Shown here: positions 45,180-54,428 of the stretch, one piece after another
Position numbering within the stretch: the first letter of the stretch is position 1
Layout of the letters: every line of letters begins with the position of its first letter
DNA from: Paenibacillus melissococcoides
GTDB taxonomy: Bacteria; Bacillota; Bacilli; Paenibacillales; Paenibacillaceae
Assembly: GCA_944800085.1 (NCBI GenBank)
Contig: CALYLO010000005.1
Span: 1-64,000 of the forward strand
Length of the DNA: 64,000 bases
Direction of reading: 5' to 3'
Program-made: the position numbers and the translations under genes
Notes under the pieces: generated by a model
Databases searched by the model: none
The model's input: only the letters and a program-made list of their open reading frames with translations
Told to the model about the DNA's origin: nothing

Positions 45180-45928
45180 CCGTTATTCACTTCCTATCAA
45201 TAGATTATATTAATAGGCAGCTAGGGAGGACTTGCGATGCGCATACGACGAATAGAGTGTGGTTTCTATTGGTCGGCAACTGGCTGGCATAGAATTTCTT
45301 CCTTAGCCCCTTTAGCTTTGCGTCACTAGATTTCCCTAGCTTTGCCTAGTAATACCGGGTCAAAAATGCATCCGCTTTTACTTTTAATTACAGCTATTTA
45401 TCATGTATCTTGTATAACGATGCATGTTTGCACCGTTTAATATACAGTAATTTTACGTTTATTTAATGGGTCATGAGACTTATTTGTGAATAAATGGACA
45501 TGAGTCTATTTTAGTATTCATTTGAAACATATCATGGTAACAATCGGATGCGATAAGGGGATGTATTCTGATTCCATATCGTTTGATGTTGTGCATCAGC
45601 CCAATAACTGCGCCATTCCCTTGGCATTCCTTGTTATACATTTTTACATATGTCAGATGTCCGAAAAGGTTTGGGCAATAGGTCTTAGGGAGGGGGTGAA
45701 GATATATCTTGGTTTGGATTAACTAGCCAGAGTTCGCATAATTATAACTGAATATAACTATCCTTATGGCACTAAATCGGTGGTATAATGCAGTTAATGA
45801 GGAAAGTAATACCTATTCAGAGGGATTCATCAAGTTGCCTCCACACTTGGATTTGTATTATAACGACAACGAAACCATGTAGGGGAAAATTTGCATTTCA
45901 TCTTTACAGAGGATAGGAGTGTTACTAC
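45180..45928. other. intergenic region
   Basis: About 750 bases, AT-rich, between the divergent chitinase and SDR genes. No convincing gene or RNA. It must contain both promoters. Confidence 0.45.
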
Positions 45929-46708
45929 ATGCTGACGCCACTGAAGGATAAGACGGTCGTCGTGACCGGAGCCAGCAAAGGAATCGGCAAGGGAATTGCG
46001 AGAACCTTCGCCGCACAGGGGGCGAAAATCGCAGTCGTCGCACGGAGCCTGACGAAAGCGGAGGAAACCGCGGTGGAAATCCGGAAGAACGGAGGCGTTG
46101 CTCATGCCTTCCAAGGCAATGTCGCCGATTTGGAGTCGATGAAGTGCGTTGCGAGCGAGACGGCCGGTACTTTCGGGGGGATCGACGTGCTGTGCGCCAA
46201 TGCCGGTATTTTTCCGAATACGCCGATTGAGGAGATGACCGGCGAGCATTGGGATCATGTGATGAACACGAATGCGCGCGGAACGCTGTTTTCCCTTCAA
46301 GCCTGCCTGCCTTTTCTGAAGAGAGCGGAATACGGCCGGATCATTGTTACCTCTTCTATTACGGGGCCGGCCACCGGCTATGCCGGATGGTCGCACTACG
46401 GCGCAAGCAAAGCGGCTCAGCTTGGATTCATGCGCAGTGCGGCGCTCGAGCTCGCGCGTTACAATATTACAATTAACGCGGTCATGCCCGGCAACATTAT
46501 GACGGAAGGCTTGGAAGGCCTTGGAGACCATTATCTGCAGGCGATGACGGCGTCCATCCCGCTCAAGCGGCTCGGAAGCGTCGAAGATATCGCTTACGCC
46601 GCTCTCTTTTTGGCTTCGAAGGAGGCAGGTTATATTACGGGCCAAACCATCATCGTGGATGGCGGTCAGATTATTCCAGAAAGTCTGGAAGCGATGGGGC
46701 AAACCTGA
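45929..46708 (+). CDS. short-chain dehydrogenase/reductase, FabG-like
   Basis: A 259-residue NAD(P)-dependent oxidoreductase. TGASKGIGKGIA is the cofactor loop, NAGIFPNTP the NAG motif, VTSSITG the catalytic serine, and HYGASKAAQ the Tyr-x-x-x-Lys pair. C-terminal GYITGQTIIVDGGQ is typical of 3-oxoacyl-ACP reductases. Substrate unknown; no pathway neighbours. Starts after AGGATAGG. Confidence 0.93.
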   Translation: MLTPLKDKTVVVTGASKGIGKGIARTFAAQGAKIAVVARSLTKAEETAVEIRKNGGVAHAFQGNVADLESMKCVASETAGTFGGIDVLCANAGIFPNTPIEEMTGEHWDHVMNTNARGTLFSLQACLPFLKRAEYGRIIVTSSITGPATGYAGWSHYGASKAAQLGFMRSAALELARYNITINAVMPGNIMTEGLEGLGDHYLQAMTASIPLKRLGSVEDIAYAALFLASKEAGYITGQTIIVDGGQIIPESLEAMGQT

Positions 46709-46914
46709 TTCGATTACTATAGGACACAATTATCGAGACCCCGGGAAGAGAGGCAGGCACATGTCCTTGTCTTTTGAAGAACGACACATTTTATCATGAA
46801 CCTCTGCTGGCCGAGCTCAAGGTAATCATCATAGCTTATATAAAGGGGAACGGAACAATCCAAGATGTACGTGGATAGCATCCAAACCCAGAGGTTCGAA
46901 TCAGAGTGGCAGCA

Positions 46915-47150
46915 GTTTAGAGGCGCATATCACCGAAACGCAAAGCGAAGGAGTTGGCCAAATATCTCCGTGGGGAACGTCCAGATTATGCCTATCTCAA
47001 AACCTTGTTCGAGCATCTTAGAGCAGAACTGGAGGTTGAGGTTCCAAAAGCAGCAAAGAAGCTCTCCAATGTACCCCTACGGAAGAGGAGCTTAAACGCT
47101 ACTACGACGTTGTTTGGCAGGTGAAAAACTTTCAAGACATGATCTACTTT
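46915..47150 (+). pseudogene. tyrosine recombinase N-terminal remnant
   Basis: Frame fragments give [20 protein letters not shown] then [20 protein letters not shown], and after a missing base in the C run at 47074-47077, [15 protein letters not shown] and VKNFQDMI, the SAM-like N-terminal part of a phage or transposon integrase. Catalytic residues are gone; the sequence passes directly into an unrelated reading frame. Confidence 0.6.
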
Positions 47151-47417
47151 GCGGGTGGTATCAGCTTCGCTGGTACTACTATCGGCGTAGTCACAGATGT
47201 AGACACCTTATATGCAACGGTTGAATATCAGGATTCGAAAGGAAACATTCAGACGGTAGAAATCGATTTTCCGAATGAAAGCAACAAGACCTTTGCAAAA
47301 GGAGACAAAGTTAAAGTTATCAATCAAGATAAGTGGGAAGTAATGGATTTCGGTTACTACAAAGCAACTGTAGCTCCTGTAGAATTTATTTCCAAGCTGA
47401 CTGACGACTCAAAATAA
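47121..47417 (+). CDS. hypothetical protein fused to integrase remnant
   Basis: The open frame runs from the integrase fragment (VKNFQDMI) into an unrelated 88-residue stretch rich in beta structure ([39 protein letters not shown]). That part resembles a small OB- or NfeD-like barrel but no family is certain. The GTG at 47121 has no clear ribosome binding site. Could be the C-terminal piece of a lost gene. Confidence 0.4.
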   Translation: MKNFQDMIYFAGGISFAGTTIGVVTDVDTLYATVEYQDSKGNIQTVEIDFPNESNKTFAKGDKVKVINQDKWEVMDFGYYKATVAPVEFISKLTDDSK

Positions 47418-47467
47418 TTTCTGTAAACTCCAAATCTATTTAACTAAGAGAAAAACACAAACATACA

Positions 47468-47832
47468 TGGGGGTGTCCCAAAAGTAGTATTTCACTACAG
47501 TGAGACAGCCCCCCTTGATTCTCAAAGCTCGACTCGCCGAAAACTGAAACATTACACTTTTCCTTTATGACGTGTACTCCGTTACAGGGAATCCTGCAAA
47601 ACGGCATCAATTTCTGACTATCCAATCGATAAAAGACAAAAATGGATGAACATCATGTAATTTTGCAGGAATTTCATCAAATAGCGGTATAAAGAGCAGA
47701 AATTGATGTATCCACGCAGCATTTCACTGCTTCATCCATCTTCCACCAGTTTGCGCCGCCGTTTTTCCCGCATCCACATTCTCTGTTACCTCGTCATCTC
47801 CATCATTTTGCAGTGCCTGTGAGACACCCCCA
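47468..47832 (-). repeat. MITE-like repeat, copy B
   Basis: About 365 bases with terminal inverted repeats TGGGGGTGTCCCA at the left and, at the right, the complement of TGGGGGTGTCTCA. The interior is homologous, in inverted orientation, to 33199-33537. No open frame for a transposase. Lies just after the integrase remnant. Confidence 0.8.
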
Positions 47833-48245
47833 TTTTTTCTGTGCGACGGGCACTTCTATCTTTAATGTGCGAATCGCGAAAGCGTGATGCATGAGAGCTG
47901 CAGGATGAGTCGGCGTTCTACGACGGCTTAATTGCTATCGGCGCCATTTTCTCTCAGACATCTCCTGACACGGGAACGGTAACGTCTCGTTCTCTTTCTG
48001 TGAGACCATTGCTTTTTCGTCCGCCTTCTTTTTTCTGTGCTTCCGTATCATTCTTGTGCGGCGAGGCATTTGCGGGGGATGAACGTTCTCTGAAATCATC
48101 TGGATAAGAGGATGCTCCGGCATAGATAATTGCGTATTGTCTGCAGCGGTAAGTTGAACGGGGGAACTATCCGTTATTGATACGTATATCGTCTCTGCTT
48201 CGGCATTCAGGGCGGAGCGGATAGCAGGAAGCTATCCATAGTGAA
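47833..48245. other. region without a supported gene
   Basis: About 410 bases. A 62-codon reading frame on the minus strand (47935-48123, basic, no homology recognised) is not convincing. Probably remnant DNA next to the repeat. Confidence 0.35.
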
Positions 48246-48419
48246 TCATTTGAAATATGCCATGGTTTGAAGTTCCGCGATGAATGCGGCAATCTGCGGT
48301 TCAAGGAACACGAGCACTTCCTCTTCCCTGGACATCTTCCAAGGGGACAGCCTGCGGACATCATCGTTAACAAAACCGGGATGAATCATAAGCTCCGTTA
48401 TTCCTTCCCGCAGGATGTG
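48246..48419 (-). pseudogene. ChbG/YdjC-family deacetylase C-terminal remnant
   Basis: The frame ending at 48246 reads GITELMIHPGFVNDDVRRLS then PWKMSREEEVLVFLEPQIAA, the C-terminal signature (MIHPG) of ChbG/HpnK carbohydrate deacetylases acting on chitooligosaccharides. No start or N-terminal part remains. Confidence 0.6.
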
Positions 48420-48640
48420 CAAGATTTATCGCGATAGGATAAACATGTGCTCACAAGACATTATTTGACAAAGTATAACTGCGGCACTATCATAGAATCT
48501 AGAACTCCACATGATAAGTCTCATTTCTACATTTACCCGCCATCATGCTGCATCAGACTGCTTCAAACCATTCTTTCTCTATTGCTCACTGGTAACATGA
48601 AAGTTCCGTTTCATAAAATAAGCACTCGGGAGGAATCGGA

Positions 48641-49165
48641 ATGGAAACCACGAAAGTACCAGATTATATTGAGAGCACTCAACAACAATGGGATGAGGAA
48701 TACCGCTCCAAAGTATGGGACTACTTGACCGACATCACGGAATATGCCAGATACTCGGTCGTGTACGGCTACATCCGCAAATTCCTTGGCGAAGAAGGGA
48801 TTCTCGATATGGGATGCGGCACTGGCATATTGTTCGATATGCTTCTTGACGAGGAAAAGGAAGGTTATCTTGGCGTAGATCTTTCGCAGGAAGCCATCAA
48901 CATGGCGGCTGCCAAGATGACCAAGGACATTTTCCGTTGCGGAGACATCAATCAGTACATTGAATATTCCCGGTTCCTTACTCCAAATGGCGTAATCGTC
49001 TCATCACTGTATTCCCATAAAAACACGCAAGACCCGTCCTTTGCGATGATTGAACGCAAAATCGAAGAAATAGAGCAGTGTGGATATTTTGATATTGTGG
49101 ACAAGGTTAGTCTGTTCAATCACAATGCTGGATTAAAGTGGTATCTTCATCTGTTGAAAAAGTAA
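48641..49165 (+). CDS. class I SAM methyltransferase with internal deletion
   Basis: A 174-residue protein. N-terminal half has KVWDYLTDITEYARYSVVYG, motif I EEGILDMGCGTGILFDML, YLGVDLS and FRCGDINQYI. The family then has about 30-40 residues with the motif for catalysis and a final strand; here FRCGDINQYI joins directly to EYSRFLTPNGVIVSSLYS. The frame is kept, but a segment containing motif II and III is absent, so activity is doubtful. Start ATG at 48641 after GGGAGGAATCGG. Confidence 0.7.
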   Translation: METTKVPDYIESTQQQWDEEYRSKVWDYLTDITEYARYSVVYGYIRKFLGEEGILDMGCGTGILFDMLLDEEKEGYLGVDLSQEAINMAAAKMTKDIFRCGDINQYIEYSRFLTPNGVIVSSLYSHKNTQDPSFAMIERKIEEIEQCGYFDIVDKVSLFNHNAGLKWYLHLLKK

Positions 49166-49173
49166 ATCATTGT

Positions 49174-49202
49174 TTGTCATATGCATCAGGATATGGTAAA
49201 AT
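49174..49202 (+). promoter_or_regulatory. sigma-A promoter of the quorum-sensing receptor gene
   Basis: TTGTCA (49174-49179), 17-base spacer, TAAAAT (49197-49202), 40 bases upstream of the GTG start. One mismatch in each hexamer from the vegetative consensus. Confidence 0.75.
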
Positions 49203-49241
49203 GTGGGTGTTGGATTTACATAGTCAAAGGAGGGTGAGTCC

Positions 49242-50534
49242 GTGAGTACCGTTGCCGCGAAGCCCAGGAGCTTGGGGGAGCTAATACAGTACTATCGCCA
49301 GAAGAAGAAAATGACTCTGTCGAAGCTGCAGGAAGCGGTCGGCGTAGATAAAGGCAGCCTGTCGAGAATTGAAAACAGCGAGGTCAAACGCCCTGATTTT
49401 CAATCCATCTTGTCAATCGCTGCGGTATTGGACATTCCCCATGACGCCATCGTAGAACAGTACATCGAAATTGGACATAAGTCTGAAGTCATGTACACTA
49501 TATTACAGAACGAATTAACAACACTTGAACATCCTTCGCTGATACCGAAAATAGCCGCAAAGTTCCTTGAATCACCGAATGAAGACAGTCTGTATTTAGT
49601 AGGGAAATTGTATCGCGTTATCGACTCCATCGAAAATGACTCCATCAAACTTTCGTTGTATGACCTCATTCTTGATTACTCACGTTCCCATGGAATTATG
49701 CCTTACATAGCCAAAAGCATGTATCAACGTTATCTTATTGAACGAAATGATTTCAGCAGATTGAAGGAAACTTATTATAGCGGGAAGTATATTTTGCATT
49801 ACATCGATTTCTTGCCGCAAGACGAGCAACTTGAGCTACACTACAAATTAGGGGTTCATGCTTATAATTTGAGATATTACAATGAGAGCATTGACCATTG
49901 TAAGAGAGTGCTGGCAGAAGATAGTGGTCAAAGTCTGCACAAAATATATTCGCTTGCTGTGCTTAGAGACGCGCATTTCGGCTTAGGGGAATACAAAGAG
50001 GCTGAGATGTACTCACTACAGTACAAACAGTTTAATTATCCGAACACACAAGAGCAAGTTGTTCTGATGGAAGCATTACTCAATGCTGTGAAGGGTAATA
50101 CGGCTCAAGCCATTGAACAGCTATGGTCATTCCTCGATACTTGTAGCGATATCTTTGTTCTTTCTGCAACAAGGCATCTCATTCAATTGTACTTAGAACA
50201 GAACAACATCGAAGGCGTTAAAACCGTATTAGACAATAGCAAAATAAACTTATCCATATTAGATAATACAAATCCGTTGACTTATTATGGGTACGCTGAG
50301 TATCTTCGGCTTCAAGGGGAGTACTACTTAGCTATAGGTGATTATAACAACTATATAAGCCATTTGATGGAAGGGGCTTTATATTTCTCAAAGATTAACG
50401 ATACTATCAAAGAGAAAGAATGTCTTAACATGATTGTACGTAGTCATATAGAACAAAATATCCCTATGCATAAGCCTACACTTGAAAAGTTAAGCACTTA
50501 CTATATAAAAAGTGCTAAAGAAATGGAGGGTTAA
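49242..50534 (+). CDS. RRNPP-type peptide-responsive regulator (XRE-TPR)
   Basis: A 430-residue receptor. The N-terminal XRE HTH spans about residues 10-65 (LSKLQEAVGVDKGSLSRIEN). The rest is helical with TPR-like repeats (LHYKLGVHAYNLRYYNESID, AVLRDAHFGLGEYKEAEMYS), the peptide-binding domain of PlcR/Rap/AloR-type receptors. Start GTG at 49242 after AAAGGAGGGTGAG. The next gene, two bases beyond the stop codon, encodes a short secreted pro-peptide. So this is probably a self-contained quorum-sensing unit related to the Paenibacillus AloR-AloP systems. Confidence 0.88.
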   Translation: MSTVAAKPRSLGELIQYYRQKKKMTLSKLQEAVGVDKGSLSRIENSEVKRPDFQSILSIAAVLDIPHDAIVEQYIEIGHKSEVMYTILQNELTTLEHPSLIPKIAAKFLESPNEDSLYLVGKLYRVIDSIENDSIKLSLYDLILDYSRSHGIMPYIAKSMYQRYLIERNDFSRLKETYYSGKYILHYIDFLPQDEQLELHYKLGVHAYNLRYYNESIDHCKRVLAEDSGQSLHKIYSLAVLRDAHFGLGEYKEAEMYSLQYKQFNYPNTQEQVVLMEALLNAVKGNTAQAIEQLWSFLDTCSDIFVLSATRHLIQLYLEQNNIEGVKTVLDNSKINLSILDNTNPLTYYGYAEYLRLQGEYYLAIGDYNNYISHLMEGALYFSKINDTIKEKECLNMIVRSHIEQNIPMHKPTLEKLSTYYIKSAKEMEG

Positions 50535-50536
50535 GC

Positions 50537-50647
50537 ATGAAGAACTTGATTAAAAAGCTATATTTCAAATCTCTTCTCTACACAGTTATCTTCGTAACAA
50601 CAGCAGCGGCATTCTCTGGAGATACTGGAATCATTCATCCTTGGTAA
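50537..50647 (+). CDS. quorum-sensing pheromone precursor peptide
   Basis: A 36-residue pre-peptide: basic N-terminus (MKNLIKKLYFK), hydrophobic core (LLYTVIFVTTAAA) and a polar C-terminus ending GDTGIIHPW. It has a signal-peptidase site pattern AAA before FSG. The ribosome binding site GGAGGG lies inside the receptor's last codons. The mature signal is expected to be a short C-terminal peptide re-imported by an oligopeptide permease and bound by the receptor. Too short for usual gene callers. Confidence 0.85.
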   Translation: MKNLIKKLYFKSLLYTVIFVTTAAAFSGDTGIIHPW

Positions 50648-50672
50648 AGCACCTTCATGGTGCTTTTTTTAA
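50646..50672 (+). terminator. terminator of the quorum-sensing operon
   Basis: Stem AAGCACC / GGTGCTT with a TTCAT loop and a long T run right after the peptide stop codon. Confidence 0.85.
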
Positions 50673-50857
50673 TTTTGTTCATATCATGCCGGCTTTCTTC
50701 TCTTGGATAAAAGCACAAAAGTAGTACCAGGGGAGAAAATTGTGCTTATTACGTTCACAGTGATACCAATACGAACCGTAACTATTGTGTTAAACTAGTA
50801 CGACACGTCAGGCTAAGCCTGGCCTGATCCAGCTTATTTTAATTTGGAGGCTTGTAA

Positions 50858-51314
50858 ATGGCTAATGTGACCTTTTACCGGGACGAAGCGCTGCCTTTTC
50901 TGGAGGCAAAGCGATGCCATAAAAATAACCTGGCGTATCAGAAGCATTTTCACGAGGAGTATTCCATCGGTTTAATCGATGAAGGCGAGACGCAGGCATG
51001 GTATGATGGCGTCTTGTGGCGCGTAGAGACCAGCTTTCCACCGCTCATGCTCCATGCCTGCCAGCCTGCGGAAGATGCGCAATGGAAGTACAAAATGCTG
51101 TTCATCAAGCCGGAATGGTTCGCTCATCTTGAAATGCCCGACTCATGCGTATCAAAATCTGCTGCGCATCAATCATGCCAAGAGGGAATTGAAAAATCGG
51201 CGGCCTATTGCCGAAATTGCTGTGGACACCGGCTTCTATGATCAGAGCCATTTTGCCAAAGCTTTTGCCAAAATCGTCGGGGCACCACCACAAGCTTATG
51301 CCATGTCCGTATAG
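50858..51314 (+). pseudogene. AraC family regulator with out-of-frame internal deletion
   Basis: N-terminal cupin (KHFHEEYSIGLIDEGETQAW, then PLMLHACQPAED) is intact up to WFAHLEMP. The C-terminal HTH half follows in another frame: AYQNLLRINHAKRELKNRRP, IAEIAVDTGFYDQSHFAKAF. The middle, including the first helix-turn-helix, is deleted at about 51142. No functional DNA-binding protein can result. Confidence 0.8.
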
Positions 51315-51395
51315 ATAAGCGCAATTTTTTACAATCTTTCTCCTCCTGTCCTCTTGTACCATTGGATATATTAGACTAGAGGAGGGGACCGATTG

Positions 51396-52367
51396 ATGGT
51401 GACAACGAGTAATTTGGAAAAAAAATTTGCCGAGGCGATGAAGTCCATTGCCCGCCGGCCCGATGTGAAGACTTATGTCGAGCAGACGCCGGCCATCTAC
51501 CAGCTGCTGCAGCGCGCCGCGGCAAAGTATGTGACGGGGGACGAGCGGGAGGATGGTCTTGAGGCAGGACGACAGCTGGCTGATAAAGGGTACGCCATCT
51601 CGCTTGAATATATCGGCGAAAATACGACAGATGTCCAAGCATGCGAAGCGGCGGCACTGGAGCTGTCACTGCTCGTTCATACGCTGGCAGAGCGTGGAAT
51701 ACCGGCTCGCGTGTCGTTCGATCTTTCCCACATCGGCTTATCGCTTGACGGCGATCTGGCATATAAAAATCTGACAGCACTTGCCGCTCTAGCCCGGCAG
51801 GCCGGTATCGAGCTATTTATCAGCATGGAAGAGTCAGCCAAGACCGACGCGATACTCTCGATCTATGAAAGAGCTATAGCCGCATATGCGAACATCGGCA
51901 TTACGCTGCAGGCCCACTTGAACCGGATGGCTCAGGACTTGAACGGCTTACAGCCCACCCCTGGCCGGATCCGCATCGTAAAGGGGGCGTACCAGGAACC
52001 GGGGCAGCTCGCGATACCGCGTTCATCCGCCCTAAATGAGCGATATGTTCAGCTTGTGGATCAGGCCATTCGCATAGGCCATCGCGTGTCGATCGCCACA
52101 CATGATGAGTCTATCATTGATGAGGTCATCAAGCGGGGATGGATCCATGAGCCGGGCGTTGAGTTCGAGCTCTTATACGGGATTCGACCTGATTTGAGCA
52201 GCCGATTGAAGAAGGCGGGCTATCCTGTTCGCATCTATTTAACGTATGGCCGTGAATGGTATTTGTATCTATGCCACCGGATCGCCGAATATCCGCCTAA
52301 TCTATTTCAAGCGTTCCTCGACATTACGGACGCCGGAAAGGTAGATCCATTGCTCGATTATGAATAA
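51396..52367 (+). CDS. proline dehydrogenase
   Basis: A 323-residue FAD-dependent enzyme, oxidising proline to pyrroline-5-carboxylate. Motifs of the PRODH barrel: GYAISLEYIGENT, VSFDLSHIGLSLD, RIRIVKGAYQEPG, VSIATHD and the end YGREWYLYLCHRIAEYP with the substrate-binding arginine pair. Stand-alone PutB/FadM type rather than fused PutA. Start ATG at 51396 behind AGAGGAGGGG. Confidence 0.92.
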   Translation: MVTTSNLEKKFAEAMKSIARRPDVKTYVEQTPAIYQLLQRAAAKYVTGDEREDGLEAGRQLADKGYAISLEYIGENTTDVQACEAAALELSLLVHTLAERGIPARVSFDLSHIGLSLDGDLAYKNLTALAALARQAGIELFISMEESAKTDAILSIYERAIAAYANIGITLQAHLNRMAQDLNGLQPTPGRIRIVKGAYQEPGQLAIPRSSALNERYVQLVDQAIRIGHRVSIATHDESIIDEVIKRGWIHEPGVEFELLYGIRPDLSSRLKKAGYPVRIYLTYGREWYLYLCHRIAEYPPNLFQAFLDITDAGKVDPLLDYE

Positions 52368-52392
52368 GTCTGACGATAACTTAATAAATGAT

Positions 52393-52435
52393 AAGCGAAG
52401 GCTGCCGATAGAGATCGATCCGGCAGCCTTCGCTT
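52393..52435. terminator. strong bidirectional terminator
   Basis: Fifteen-base stem AAGCGAAGGCTGCCG / CGGCAGCCTTCGCTT between the convergent proline dehydrogenase and amidase genes. Confidence 0.8.
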
Positions 52436-52533
52436 ATAAGAACTTGAGGACATTACCGATAACAATGTATGTGCCTGCGAGCCCCATTCTTTCATATCAT
52501 ATTGTTCTCAAGCGAAGTCCAGTCATCATCCTC

Positions 52534-54014
52534 TTATTCGTTCACCGACTGATTCCGCACCTTCTCGACATGAGAAGCTTTCACAAAGGCGAAGCGGTGA
52601 TTGAAATAGATTCGATAGAACGTTTCCTTGCCCTTAATGTGCTTATTGGTCGCATATGGGTCATTCGTGTATACTGGGGCTTCGTAATAGTCTCCATTGA
52701 CCTTATCGACGGCAACATACGATTGTCCCTGTGCAATCGTGTACTGCAGCGGAACAAGCTCATTCGGCTTCACATCTGCAGGATATGCCGCCTCTTCCGG
52801 ATATGCCGCGCCATAGACTGGAATAGAAGCCGCGCCGGCTTTCGGGGTGATTAGCTCCCCTGTGCCAGCAACCGCATTACTTCCTTGCGGGTTATAAAAC
52901 CAGGCTTTCTGTCCTCCGTGCCAAATTGCAGTCCAATTTCCAAGCTCACCTGCGAACGAGAAGGTCTGCCCTGTGGTAGCTTTAGCGCCTACGCTGAGCC
53001 CGTCTTTTTTATCTTGAGCGGCAAGGGCAGGATCATCAATCAGATCAGCGTCAAACCTAGGCTCCTTATACAAATAAACGAAGTTAGTCGGCTGAAGAGG
53101 AGCATCCTTCACATGTGGGAGATTAGATGTAAAATCAGGCTTGATCGTCACGATGTCCTTGAGGCGATGCACAGTGCCAAGCGGTGCCCCAACCAACTCC
53201 ATGTAGTGCTCCCAATCCCAGAATGGGCCGGGATCCTGATGCATTACCCTTGTCGCTTCGGAGTAAGCCCCGGTATTTCATTGTGACCGATGATATGGGC
53301 ACGATCAAGCGGAATATCATATTTCTCCGCCAAATAATGCACTAGTGCGGCAGAAGAGCGGTAAAGCCTTTCTGAGAACCAAGTTGCCCCCTTCCATTGC
53401 ATAGCCTTCATGCTCGATTCCAATGGAATGTCGGCAAAATCCTGAGCGTAATACAATTCTTGAGAGCCGCTGTACTTGGCAACAGCTCCATACCAATCGG
53501 ATTCCGAATCCGGCAGTTTGCCGACTGTTTCCTTCGCGTACTTCGCCAGAAGTGCAGCACCGCCTCTAATATTGCTCGCAGGATCCTGCTTCAGTCGGCT
53601 CGGATCAAGCTTCAATAGTTGAGCCGCTGCAGATAGGGTATGATGGCTGGAATCATCCGAAGGGGAAGGGGGGGCTTTGTCATCGGTACCCCTTGGAGCT
53701 TCCTTGCTCTGCTGCGATACGTCGGTCAAATGCATGACACCGTAGCCGCCTGATGTACTTGGCTCGCCATTATGATGTTCACACCGAGTAAGATTGTAGG
53801 AAACGGACATCAGAATATTCACAGGAACTCCGAACTCCTTAGCCGCGGATTCGAAGGCTTCTTGCAGCGAAATTGTTTCATCCTGCTCCGCATGTACTGA
53901 AGGCACGGCATTGAAAGGAACAGGAAGTGCAGGCGTGAATCCTGCCGCCGCCAATGAGGCGACAGCAAGTGTAAGCGACAGCTTTCTCCATTGGATTGTT
54001 TGAAGTAGTTTCAA
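52534..54014 (-). pseudogene. secreted N-acetylmuramoyl-L-alanine amidase, one frameshift
   Basis: Signal peptide (LTLAVASLAAAGFTPALPVP), an N-terminal helical domain with GYGVMHLTDVS, then an Amidase_2 domain (HIIGHNEIPG near its end, with two zinc histidines). The frame breaks at four G (53268-53271 as C): with one more base EATRVMHQDPGPFWDWEHYM follows and gives the third ligand region. Then GW/SH3-like C-terminal domains (FVYLYKEPRFDADLIDDPAL). Total about 493 residues. Acts on the cell wall. Confidence 0.85.
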
Positions 54015-54187
54015 TCAATACCCTCCCGAATCATAATGATGGTACCGCTTTCAAATAAGCAGTGATATCTGGTTTTTCAAATCCCTTCCATCACCACCTT
54101 TCCATAATATGGGGAACAGTAACCATTATATTATCATCCAATTAAAAATCTATAAAACCGGAATTGCACAAAGGCTTCAAAATGTAT

Positions 54188-54428
54188 TAAACGAATTACG
54201 ACCAAGCGCGCTTATGAAGAGTTGGAGAAAGAGAAGCTAATCGACTCTGTCGTAGGCAAGGGTTGTTTCGTATCGGGAGCAAATAAAGATTTTATTCGGG
54301 AGCAGCGCATGAAACGACTAGAAGAGAAAATGATAGAACTCATTCGGGAAAGCAAGGAATTAAGCATGAGTCAACAAGATGTAGTCGATCATCTGACTTT
54401 ATTGTTCGAGGAGGAAGAGGCACCATGA
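54188..54428 (+). pseudogene. GntR/YtrA-type regulator, N-terminus lost
   Basis: The frame reads TTKRAYEELEKEKLIDSVVG, KGCFVSGANKDFIREQRMKR and a short helical tail. The end of the winged HTH and the dimerisation tail of YtrA-like repressors are present, but the first 40 or so residues with the recognition helix are missing. In the family it would repress the ABC transporter that follows, with which it overlaps by four bases. Confidence 0.78.

Noticed and set aside
45522..45722. A 66-codon plus-strand frame upstream of the SDR gene
   Set aside because: No ribosome binding site, no recognisable domain, and unusual residue composition.
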